Assembly: GCA_002428205.1 (NCBI GenBank)
Contig: DIUH01000250.1
Span: 3,222 to 8,794 of the forward strand
Length of the DNA stretch: 5,573 bases
Direction: 5' to 3'
Origin: Planctomycetaceae bacterium UBA6163
GTDB lineage: Bacteria; Planctomycetota; Planctomycetia; Pirellulales; Pirellulaceae
The notes beneath the pieces were generated by a model. It saw only the letters and a list, made by a program, of their open reading frames with translations, was not told the DNA's origin and made no database searches. The position numbers were made by a program, and so were the translations under genes. This document shows, piece after piece, positions 1-5,573 of this stretch; the first letter of the stretch is position 1, and each line of letters opens with the position of its first letter.

Positions 1-723
1 GATTTCCCATCCGCCATTGGGACGCATCACGATTTCCGGATGAGCCATCAGCGCTGCGGCAAGCGAGCGCCAGACGGCCAGTTCGACCCAGTCTTCTTTC
101 TCGTTGACGATATTGCCAACGTGGGCACCACCCCTGCCACCGAAAAAACAACCATCTTCAACACTTACCGACAGCCTCAGTATTTGACGATCACCAAGAC
201 AGTGGGCACGAACCAAAATCGCCTTACCACCAACCATCGGCGATCCGGCGTGCCGCATCGCAGAACCGACCAAACCGGCCAACAATCGGCAGGCGATCGT
301 CGGATCCGCATACACGCGTCGCGTGGAATCAAATCCATGCCAACGGATCGCGTCACGACGATGCGGCAATTGGTGGCGAATCAGCCGCTCCGCCTCGGTC
401 TTCAACGATGACAACTCAACCCACCGCCGACGAACTTCGCCATGTTCGCGACGCCGATTCAATCGGCGCAAACCAGCGACAATCTTGTCGATCTGGTCAC
501 AAGCCGCCATCGCGTCATGCAAAGATTCGCGTTGCTCGTCAGTCAATTGACCAGCATCCGTCCCGATCACACCAGCAATCGAATCGGTAATTCGTGCAAG
601 CGGTTCGCACAGTTGCGAGGCAGCGTCGCCCAACAAACGGTCCGACCACCCGATCGGATTGCCAGCGATCAAGGCGGACTGCGGCGAGATCTGCTTTCTT
701 GGTGCGAACGACTCGACACTCAC
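1..723 (-). CDS. Degenerate histidine-kinase-like protein (partial, C-terminus beyond left edge)
   Basis: The frame is open from a GTG at 723-721 to the first base of the window (241 codons). The GTG is the only usual start after the upstream in-frame TAG (768-766), and GAAAGGA lies 8 bases before it. The order of elements matches a histidine-kinase core. Residues 33-53 resemble the dimerisation helix with its H-box, but read AASQLCEPL where families have about HELRTPL, so Ser/Gln replaces the phospho-accepting His. Residues 62-92 form the second helix. V137-Y-A-D-P141 precedes an N-box-like stretch, RLLAGLVGSAMRHA (146-159), with Ser154 where the ATP/Mg-binding Asn belongs. V188-E-D-G191 resembles the G1 box. 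Residues 213-241 resemble the end of the ATPase domain (E/V-L-A-V-x-R-S-L then P-x-G-G), without the GLGL glycines. No membrane segment or sensor domain is visible, so it is probably cytoplasmic. A receiver or other domain could follow outside the window. The family call is by motif order only; a pseudokinase or scaffold role is inference. Confidence 0.72.
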   Translation of the reverse strand, partial: MSVESFAPRKQISPQSALIAGNPIGWSDRLLGDAASQLCEPLARITDSIAGVIGTDAGQLTDEQRESLHDAMAACDQIDKIVAGLRRLNRRREHGEVRRRWVELSSLKTEAERLIRHQLPHRRDAIRWHGFDSTRRVYADPTIACRLLAGLVGSAMRHAGSPMVGGKAILVRAHCLGDRQILRLSVSVEDGCFFGGRGGAHVGNIVNEKEDWVELAVWRSLAAALMAHPEIVMRPNGGWEI

Positions 724-946
724 TTTGGAAATCCTTTCAACGCCTCGGTGCGATCGCCTCGAAATCTAACATCGACCATTGCCTGTAGAATCACTTGAGC
801 CGATTGCACCTTGCGAGCAGCTTCTTGCCCGCAGCGGCGTCGGATTTACCGGTCAATACGGTCGCTCCATCGGTTACGATGATGAGTCCGGCTGCACCGC
901 ATCATTTTGTCTATCACCTTTACCATTGATCACCGATTCCTTCCGC
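724..946. other. Divergent intergenic region
   Basis: These 223 bases separate the minus-strand kinase-like gene from the plus-strand ABC ATPase and must hold both promoters. I see no convincing -35/-10 pair. The segment contains one GCGATCGC palindrome (750-757). A short minus-strand frame (791-901, 36 codons, no ATG) is open and modestly coding-like, but it has no supported start, so I do not call it a gene. The plus-strand frame of the ATPase is also open back to 779; that part has no family similarity. Confidence 0.6.
732..738 (-). promoter_or_regulatory. Ribosome binding site for the kinase-like gene
   Basis: On the minus strand this reads GAAAGGA and is followed after 8 bases by the GTG start at 723. 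It decides the start, because there is no ATG in the frame between the upstream stop and this point. Confidence 0.6.
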
Positions 947-2470
947 ATGACCGCGTCACCACCAACCTCTGATTCGCTGGCGCTGCTGGCCGCACAGAAC
1001 CTTTCAAAACAATTTTCTGGTGTTTATGCACTTCGCGACGTCAGCTTGTCGATCGGCCGCGGCGAGGTGTTGGCCGTGATCGGCGAAAACGGCGCGGGGA
1101 AGAGTACTCTGATGAAGATCCTTTCAGGGGTGATTCAACCTGACCAGGGAACGATCCTTTGGTGTGGCAAGCCGGTTTCGTTTCGTCGCACCGCCGACGC
1201 GATCCACCAAGGGATTTCGCTGATCCACCAAGAATTAAACCTGGTCGACAACCTTTCGATCGCTGAGAATCTGTTCCTGGGCCGCGAGCCGCACCGGTTC
1301 GGATTCGTCCAACGACAAAAATTGATTCTCGACGCATCCGGCCACCTCGCCCAAGTCGGCTTAGATGTCAACCCCGCCGATTCGCTCGGCCGCTTGTCGA
1401 TCGCCGAAAAACAATTGGTCGAGATCGCCAAGGCCGTTTCGACCGGGGCACAAGTGTTGATCATGGACGAACCGACCAGCAGTTTGTCCAACCGCGAAAC
1501 CGAACGATTATTCCAGTTGGTCGATACGCTGCGAGCCGCCGGAACCAGCATCATCTATATCTCGCACCGTTTGGCCGAAGTGACTCGTCTGGCCGATCGC
1601 GTGGAAGTGCTGCGTGATGGTCGCGGTGTCGGGGCGATTCCACGCCAGCAGATCAGCCACGATGCCATGGTGCGTGCCATGGTCGGCCGCGACCCTCAAT
1701 CGCTGATGCCGCGATCGTCGAGCGAGCTTGGGCCGGTGCGTTTGGAAGTGCGTGGCCTGCGCGTCGAAGCGACCGATACAACGGTGAACCTGCAGGTGCA
1801 TGGTGGCGAACTGGTGGTTATCGCGGGGCTGATCGGTGCCGGCCGAACCGAATTGCTAGAGACGATATTTGGTGTTCGGCGGCCACTCGAAGGTTCGATT
1901 CAAGTCGATGGACAACCGCTGCTGCCGGGAAACCTTCGCGCGGCGATCGCAGCGGGCTTGGCGATGGTCACCGAAGACCGCAAGACGACGGGATTGCACC
2001 TTCAATCATCCGTAACACAGAACACGACGATCGTAGCGCTGCCTCATGCACCATCGGCACCACGAATCGATCCGAAATGGGAAGCGGCACGAACCGACGA
2101 GCAGATTCAGTCGCTGGGCATCAAAGCCGCTTCGCCCAGAATCGCCGTCGCTTCGTTGTCCGGTGGCAATCAGCAAAAGATCGCGATCGCGAAATGGTTG
2201 ATCAATCCGCCAAAAGTGATGCTGTTGGACGAACCGACCCGAGGCGTTGATGTTGGAGCACGGCACGAGATCTATCTGGTGCTGCGTAAACTCGCTGATC
2301 AAGGCATCGCGATCTTGATCGTGTCAAGCGATATGGAAGAAGTGATCGGAATCGCCGATCGAGTTATCGTGATGCACGAACACCGCATCACAGGCCAGTT
2401 AACCGGCGCACAAATCACCGAGCCAGCCATCATGAACTTGGCGGTCGGCGGCGAAGCATCAGTGGCGTAG
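947..2470 (+). CDS. rbsA: Sugar ABC transporter ATP-binding protein, RbsA/MglA (CUT2) type
   Basis: This is the cytoplasmic ATPase that would power uptake of a monosaccharide such as ribose or galactose. It has 507 residues, close to the family norm of about 500, in two tandem nucleotide-binding domains. Domain 1: Walker A GENGAGKST (46-54), Q-loop Gln95, signature LSIAEKQ (150-156), Walker B VLIMDEP (170-176) and His207 in YISHRL. Domain 2: degenerate Walker A GLIGAGRTE (294-302) without Lys, canonical signature LSGGNQQ (404-410), Walker B VMLLDEP (424-430) and Ser461 where the switch His would be. This asymmetry is typical of RbsA/MglA/XylG proteins. The ATG at 947 is chosen because the family N-terminus (L-x-x-Q-N-L-S-K-x-F-x-G-V) begins just after it; the open frame back to 779 has no family-like sequence. 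No clear Shine-Dalgarno is seen. No permease or binding-protein gene adjoins it. The substrate cannot be told from the ATPase, so rbsA is the nearest family name, not proof of ribose transport. Confidence 0.93.
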   Translation: MTASPPTSDSLALLAAQNLSKQFSGVYALRDVSLSIGRGEVLAVIGENGAGKSTLMKILSGVIQPDQGTILWCGKPVSFRRTADAIHQGISLIHQELNLVDNLSIAENLFLGREPHRFGFVQRQKLILDASGHLAQVGLDVNPADSLGRLSIAEKQLVEIAKAVSTGAQVLIMDEPTSSLSNRETERLFQLVDTLRAAGTSIIYISHRLAEVTRLADRVEVLRDGRGVGAIPRQQISHDAMVRAMVGRDPQSLMPRSSSELGPVRLEVRGLRVEATDTTVNLQVHGGELVVIAGLIGAGRTELLETIFGVRRPLEGSIQVDGQPLLPGNLRAAIAAGLAMVTEDRKTTGLHLQSSVTQNTTIVALPHAPSAPRIDPKWEAARTDEQIQSLGIKAASPRIAVASLSGGNQQKIAIAKWLINPPKVMLLDEPTRGVDVGARHEIYLVLRKLADQGIAILIVSSDMEEVIGIADRVIVMHEHRITGQLTGAQITEPAIMNLAVGGEASVA

Positions 2471-2537
2471 CGTCGGCTTGCAGCTTTCACGCGGTCTAGC
2501 ACCCCAAACCGATTGCGACGTTGCCGGGGCAAGACCT

Positions 2538-2646
2538 AATGGCGTGGACTTGGGGGAAACTGGCAGCGGAAGTCGCGTAGACTTTCGGTGACTTGCCAAG
2601 AAACCGAAACTCTTGGCGAGTTCCGCTACGCCAAGTCCAAGCCATT
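2538..2646. repeat. 109-bp imperfect compound palindrome (REP/MITE-like)
   Basis: Two nested inverted repeats share one centre. The outer arms, 2538-2553 and 2631-2646, are 16 bases long and match at 15 positions (AATGGCgTGGACTTGG against AATGGCtTGGACTTGG). The inner arms, 2566-2589 and 2603-2626, are 24 bases long and match at 20 positions, beginning GCGGAA and ending TTTCGGT, around a 13-base loop. Unpaired spacers are 12 bases on the left and 4 on the right. It lies between convergent genes, so a hairpin in the RNA could end transcription from both sides, but there is no T-run of an intrinsic terminator. A dispersed genomic repeat is the other reading. No transposase is present. Confidence 0.65.
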
Positions 2647-2721
2647 CGGGACAAGACCGGCCATCGCCAAGCGACGCCGAGACTTGTGCCCACGCGTCGT
2701 GCATACGGTTGTTGCAACTGT

Positions 2722-2749
2722 GCCGTAACGGCGCTACGCTTGTTACGGC
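2722..2749. repeat. Hairpin-forming inverted repeat, possible terminator
   Basis: GCCGTAAC (2722-2729) and GTTACGGC (2742-2749) are perfect 8-base inverted arms around a 12-base loop that contains CGCTACGC. It lies just beyond the stop of the minus-strand release-factor-like gene. Its position suits a 3'-end hairpin, but no poly-T tract follows on either strand, so a terminator role is inferred from position only. Confidence 0.4.
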
Positions 2750-2767
2750 CTACCAACGCTTGAAGCG

Positions 2768-3367
2768 TCAGCGGCGTAGCGGGCCGCGGCCATGATGCTC
2801 GCGCCATCGATTCACTTCTTGTAGCGCCGCTGGCCATACCGAAACGAGTGACACGACGGCGGTTGTTGAACTGTTCCACAACGGGCCAACCAGACTCGGT
2901 TGCCCGCCGGCACGATGGAGGTCGTCCATCACCAGCGCCAGGATCGCCGGGTAATCGTCATTGCCAGCGGAAATTTTTAAACGTCGCGATCGTCCTAATT
3001 CACGAAGTTCGCTCGATCGCGGATCGGCTGGCGATGATTGGTCGATCGCACCGATTGCACTGCGCAATCGGATCGCCATCCGAATCCGTAACCGCCCAAG
3101 TGCTTCGCGTCGATTGCGATTCTGGTCGCGGCTCTCGCTCGCTTCTGCGGTAATTCCCGTCGGCTCGTGCAACCACTGGATCGCCGTGCTGACTTTGTTG
3201 CGGTGCTGGCCACCGGGTCCGCTGCGCCGCAACTGACTCATCCGGCACTGTGCGGAAAGTGTTTCCTGGGGCAGAATCGCCGGATGCGGCGGGGCGACTT
3301 GATGCACATCGGCTAGCGTATCGAGCGAAGGCCATGACGCCGAATCACCATCGGTTGAATCATTCAC
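2768..3367 (-). CDS. Stand-alone peptide-chain-release-factor-like protein (GGQ domain)
   Basis: This 199-residue protein carries the catalytic domain of class I release factors, which hydrolyses peptidyl-tRNA in the ribosome. The core is RRSGPGGQHRNKVSTA (47-62) with GGQ at 52-54, followed by H-x-PTGI (67-72) and a basic Q-N-R-N-R-R stretch (82-87). The stop-codon-reading domains of RF1/RF2 are absent, so it resembles rescue-type or RF-like proteins (ArfB class, or the planctomycete peptide-chain-release-factor-like family). The pre-GGQ segment HPAILPQETLSAQC (28-41) fits my recollection of that family, so the start must lie well upstream of Met43. The C-terminal half (about 128-197) has DDYPA (137-141), then P-A-A-L-x-x-V-N-x-W-R near the end, and is not an ArfB-type short basic tail. 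The GTG at 3367 is chosen because GGGAG lies 7 bases before it and it overlaps the upstream gene by 8 bases. A GTG at 3307 is possible but has no such site. Rescue activity is inferred. Confidence 0.85.
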   Translation of the reverse strand: MNDSTDGDSASWPSLDTLADVHQVAPPHPAILPQETLSAQCRMSQLRRSGPGGQHRNKVSTAIQWLHEPTGITAEASESRDQNRNRREALGRLRIRMAIRLRSAIGAIDQSSPADPRSSELRELGRSRRLKISAGNDDYPAILALVMDDLHRAGGQPSLVGPLWNSSTTAVVSLVSVWPAALQEVNRWREHHGRGPLRR

Positions 3368-5522
3368 CGAGCGACTCCCGAATCGATCGCAACGCGCGAG
3401 TCCATAACGATTCGTCGCCGACGCGGATCCGGGCGACCACTTCAGCACCGATCGGTAGCGTCGCCAAAGAGCCCGAGTTATAAGATTCGATCCAAGTCGC
3501 TGACGCACCATCGGGCAAGTCACATCGCAGGTCGAATTGTTTCTGCGACGAGTTCCATACCGACATCGATGAAGCAATCGGCGAGGGATCGCCTTGGCGG
3601 ATTTCAGAGATTTGGCCGACAACCGTTTCGGCTGTCCAAGGCCGGGCCGTGGCATCGCCGAAGTCACCGATCAAACGCACCGCTTGGCCTTCGCGAATCA
3701 ACCGGCGATGTCGCGCATCGACATATAAGGTGACGGCTAATCGGTTCGGATCGCCAATTCGCGCCAAGTATTCGCCGACGTCGGCGTAGCGTCCGACCAT
3801 GTCGGTTGTGATCTCGATAGGTCTGTCACCCGCAGTCGTTTGCCGACGTGTGTTCGGTGTCGGCGGCAACAAGATTCCGCTGGCCGGCGCGGTGAGCACC
3901 AACCGCTCACTGCGATCGACCAACGACCGCAACTGCGACTCGACCAAGCGACGATTGGCGGCGTCCAGATCCCAAGCCATGTCGGGTGAATGGTCACTAA
4001 GCGAACTGCGTCGCAAAGCGGCTGACTGTAGGCTGGCCAACCGTTTGCGATTGTCCCAGGAGATGAGTTCCAACCGCAACCGCGGATCGTCGAGTTGCCA
4101 CAGCGGTTGTCCGTTGGTGACCGACGATTCGAAACTGACTTGACGATCGACGACCCAACCTGATTGAGTGGCATGAATCGGTGTCGCATCGGCTATGTCT
4201 ATCGTTCCCGTAACAACGACTTCGCGGCGAAGTGGCGTTAGCAAAATGATGGCCAAGATCACACCGCTGGCCAACACAACCGCCCCACGCCGCGACCAAT
4301 GTGATTGGCCCCAAGGGCCTTTGCCTGAAATCACACCGCTGATACCGCTGGCCGCGGCGAACAACATCGGCAGAACCAACATTGCGACGAACGCCATCCC
4401 CAACGGTCGCATTTGAAGTGAATCAGCGATCGCCAAGACCATCCATCCGATGGCCAGCATGACGGTGACGCGATAGACCGCTGATGCGGCGTGATAGGTC
4501 GCCAGCGATATCTCAGCCACGCTGATCGGCGCTCGACCACGCGACCAATTCCCCAGCCGTGATGAAACGAGTTGCTGCCACGCGGCGGCCGCTCGGGCGC
4601 GCAAGTTCGACGTTCCGATCATATCCGACAAGACGTAGTAGCCGTCCAGTCGCATCAGCGGGTTGGCGTTGAAGACCAGCGTGCTGATCCCGCAAACGAT
4701 CATCACGTTCAAAGCCATCGCTTCGACGGGCCCAGGGGACGCGATCCACCAGACCGCGGTCGCGATCGATGCAATGACCAGTTCGACATAGATGCCGGCC
4801 AGCATCACACCGGCGCGAGCCATCGCCGAGTCGAGCCGACTGACCAGCGAAACGTCGCAATACGGACAAGGCATGCCAACAAAAAACATCAAGCCGATTT
4901 CACCACACGCCACGCCGCCGCGACGACAGGCGGCTGCGTGGGCGAGTTCGTGGGCGACTTTGGTCAACACAAAAATCGTTGCGATCGCTGTCCAGCCGGC
5001 CATTGAGTATTCGCCCCAGAGCTGCATTCGGCTGGCTGATACAACGGCCCGGTCCCAGCCAATGAGCACCGAAGCGGCGGCGAGCAGTATGGCAAGAACC
5101 CAAAACGCGATCGCCAGCGGATGAAAGAGAATGTCGCTGCGTTGAGAAAATCGCTGGGCCAAGCGGTCGATCGAAAACAGAGGCAGGCGGATGCAGATCA
5201 ATCGCGCCGGTCCGGTCGCCCAAAGCCGCTGCCAAGGTCCCTGCTGTGTATGTCCCTGGGCGATTTTTCCCTGGGCGATTTTGCTTCGGCGGTTCATCAA
5301 CCCCATGCGAATGGCGTCGTGGACCAGTGCCGCGGTATCACCGCTGGCCGTCGCGGGATCGACTTGTGATGTAGTATCGCGACCGAACCGACGCAGTGTG
5401 GCCAGATCGCGGCGCGAGATTCTAGCGACTCGTCCCGATACGGCGTCGATCAACTTCGCACGACGTGGGTCGCACGAATCGTTGGCTTCGATCAAATCGG
5501 TGCGGAACCAAATCGCTGTCAT
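3360..5522 (-). CDS. M50 site-2-protease-like membrane protein fused to HlyD-type adaptor
   Basis: The product is a 720-residue inner-membrane protein. Residues 1-130 are cytoplasmic and hold a SGRVARISRRDL segment. About seven hydrophobic spans follow (roughly 134-156, 175-190, 236-262, 268-286, 350-366, 372-391, 412-430). The zinc-protease motif HELAH is at 191-195 and the second metal-ligand motif, NPLMRLDGYY, at 287-296 (Asp293), both intact. P-C-P-Y-C-D-V-S (218-225) is a conserved block of M50/HlyD-type proteins. After the last span comes a periplasmic adaptor part: two lipoyl-like halves (about 446-486 and 541-596) around a short helical hairpin (487-540), then a beta-barrel-like stretch with YVDARHRRLIREGQAVRL (600-617). 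Such fusions occur beside export and peptide-processing systems; the substrate here is unknown. The ATG at 5522 overlaps a possible upstream stop by 4 bases, but this frame is also open for 17 codons to the window edge, so a start outside cannot be excluded. Confidence 0.88.
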   Translation of the reverse strand: MTAIWFRTDLIEANDSCDPRRAKLIDAVSGRVARISRRDLATLRRFGRDTTSQVDPATASGDTAALVHDAIRMGLMNRRSKIAQGKIAQGHTQQGPWQRLWATGPARLICIRLPLFSIDRLAQRFSQRSDILFHPLAIAFWVLAILLAAASVLIGWDRAVVSASRMQLWGEYSMAGWTAIATIFVLTKVAHELAHAAACRRGGVACGEIGLMFFVGMPCPYCDVSLVSRLDSAMARAGVMLAGIYVELVIASIATAVWWIASPGPVEAMALNVMIVCGISTLVFNANPLMRLDGYYVLSDMIGTSNLRARAAAAWQQLVSSRLGNWSRGRAPISVAEISLATYHAASAVYRVTVMLAIGWMVLAIADSLQMRPLGMAFVAMLVLPMLFAAASGISGVISGKGPWGQSHWSRRGAVVLASGVILAIILLTPLRREVVVTGTIDIADATPIHATQSGWVVDRQVSFESSVTNGQPLWQLDDPRLRLELISWDNRKRLASLQSAALRRSSLSDHSPDMAWDLDAANRRLVESQLRSLVDRSERLVLTAPASGILLPPTPNTRRQTTAGDRPIEITTDMVGRYADVGEYLARIGDPNRLAVTLYVDARHRRLIREGQAVRLIGDFGDATARPWTAETVVGQISEIRQGDPSPIASSMSVWNSSQKQFDLRCDLPDGASATWIESYNSGSLATLPIGAEVVARIRVGDESLWTRALRSIRESLGE
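3375..3379 (-). promoter_or_regulatory. Ribosome binding site inside the upstream gene, for the GGQ protein
   Basis: On the minus strand this reads GGGAG, 7 bases before the GTG start at 3367 and inside the last codons of the M50/HlyD gene. It supports the GTG start and translational coupling of the two genes. Confidence 0.5.
5253..5282 (-). repeat. Exact 15-bp tandem duplication within the M50/HlyD gene
   Basis: The unit TCCCTGGGCGATTTT occurs twice with no gap (5253-5267 and 5268-5282). On the coding strand it gives KIAQG-KIAQG at residues 81-90, followed by a diverged HTQQG. It lies in the cytoplasmic N-terminal region before the first membrane span. Because the unit is five codons, gain or loss of copies would keep the frame. 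Confidence 0.85.
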
Positions 5523-5573
5523 CGCAAAATTTTCTTTGGCAAAATCATAATGTCGTTGACCGCTCCGTCGGTC
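5519..5573 (-). CDS. Possible C-terminal tail of an upstream gene (partial)
   Basis: A minus-strand frame is open from the window edge (first full codon 5572-5570) to a TGA at 5521-5519 and reads TDGAVNDIMILPKKILR. Its stop overlaps the ATG of the M50/HlyD gene in the form ATGA, the usual sign of coupled genes in an operon. Its third codon positions are richer in G and C than those of the competing frame, which would extend the M50/HlyD protein upstream. With only 17 codons no family can be named. An HlyD-type adaptor would be a common neighbour, but nothing here shows it. Confidence 0.4.
   Translation of the reverse strand, partial: TDGAVNDIMILPKKILR

Larger units (their letters stand above)
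2464..2781. repeat. Convergent intergenic region with repeated GGCGTAGCG motif
   Basis: The space between the convergent ATPase and release-factor-like genes (2471-2767) has no gene I can support. The 9-mer GGCGTAGCG occurs at 2464-2472 and 2773-2781 and, as its complement CGCTACGCC, at 2624-2632. An 8-base match lies at 2732-2739. The first copy supplies the TAG stop of the ATPase, and the last lies within the final codons of the release-factor-like gene, so the repeats bracket the interval. A palindrome at 2538-2646 and a hairpin at 2722-2749 lie inside. A smaller inverted pair, ACGCTT/AAGCGT with a one-base gap, is at 2756-2768. Confidence 0.55.

Noticed and set aside
153..155. Not a coordinate-level signal: second GGQ (residues 154-156) in the release-factor-like protein
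   Set aside because: It lacks the surrounding SGPGGQ and N-K-V context of a catalytic motif, so it is a chance match.
40..798. Several plus-strand open frames over the left end
   Set aside because: They are antisense to a continuous minus-strand frame with an RBS and kinase-like motif order. Their products are low-complexity Arg/Ser/Thr-rich and unlike any family.
907..926. Possible promoter (TTGTCT and TACCAT) before the ABC ATPase
   Set aside because: The two boxes are only 8 bases apart, so they do not form a sigma70-type promoter.
779..946. 56-residue N-terminal extension of the ABC ATPase from an ATG at 779
   Set aside because: The extension has no similarity to the family, and the RbsA-type N-terminus begins right after the ATG at 947.
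2848..3483. Plus-strand frames opposite the GGQ gene
   Set aside because: They are antisense shadows without recognisable domains, and the minus-strand frame carries the full GGQ signature.
3368..3667. An ATG at 3667 that would lengthen the GGQ protein to 299 residues
   Set aside because: It would overlap the M50/HlyD gene by 300 bases, and the extra residues are an Arg/Ser-rich shadow of that gene. The GTG at 3367 has a Shine-Dalgarno and the family-like N-terminus follows it.
4195..5550. Plus-strand and other minus-strand frames within the M50/HlyD gene
   Set aside because: They overlap a continuous frame with HELAH, LDG and membrane spans, and their own products are basic and featureless.

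Overview
The window is GC-rich (roughly 57%), tightly packed DNA from a bacterium, most likely a planctomycete of the Pirellulaceae (Rhodopirellula-like). That assignment is inference. It rests on the stand-alone GGQ release-factor-like family, the M50 protease/HlyD fusion and the style of the intergenic repeats; there is no rRNA or other marker to confirm it.

Layout. (1) Bases 1-723, minus strand: the first 241 codons of a GTG-started soluble protein built like the core of a histidine kinase, but lacking the usual H-box histidine and N-box asparagine. It runs off the left edge. (2) Bases 724-946: a divergent intergenic region. (3) Bases 947-2470, plus strand: a complete 507-residue, two-cassette sugar ABC-transporter ATPase of the RbsA/MglA type, with no permease or binding-protein gene beside it. 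(4) Bases 2471-2767: a convergent intergenic region holding a large imperfect palindrome, a second hairpin and repeats of the 9-mer GGCGTAGCG. (5) Bases 5573-2768, minus strand: an apparent operon read right to left. It contains the possible tail of an unseen gene, then a 720-residue membrane protein joining a site-2-protease (M50) domain to an HlyD-type periplasmic adaptor, then a 199-residue release-factor-like protein with an intact GGQ motif. Successive genes overlap by 4 and 8 bases, which suggests translational coupling.

How they work together. The right-hand operon pairs an envelope/export-type protein with a ribosome-hydrolase-type protein; why is unknown. The left half pairs a probable signalling pseudokinase with a divergent sugar-uptake ATPase. 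A shared regulatory role is possible, but the sequence does not show it. I see no tRNA, rRNA, CRISPR array, transposase or attachment site. The points most worth a second look are the degenerate kinase, the protease/adaptor plus GGQ-protein coupling, the 109-bp palindrome and the strong excess of the palindrome GCGATCGC.
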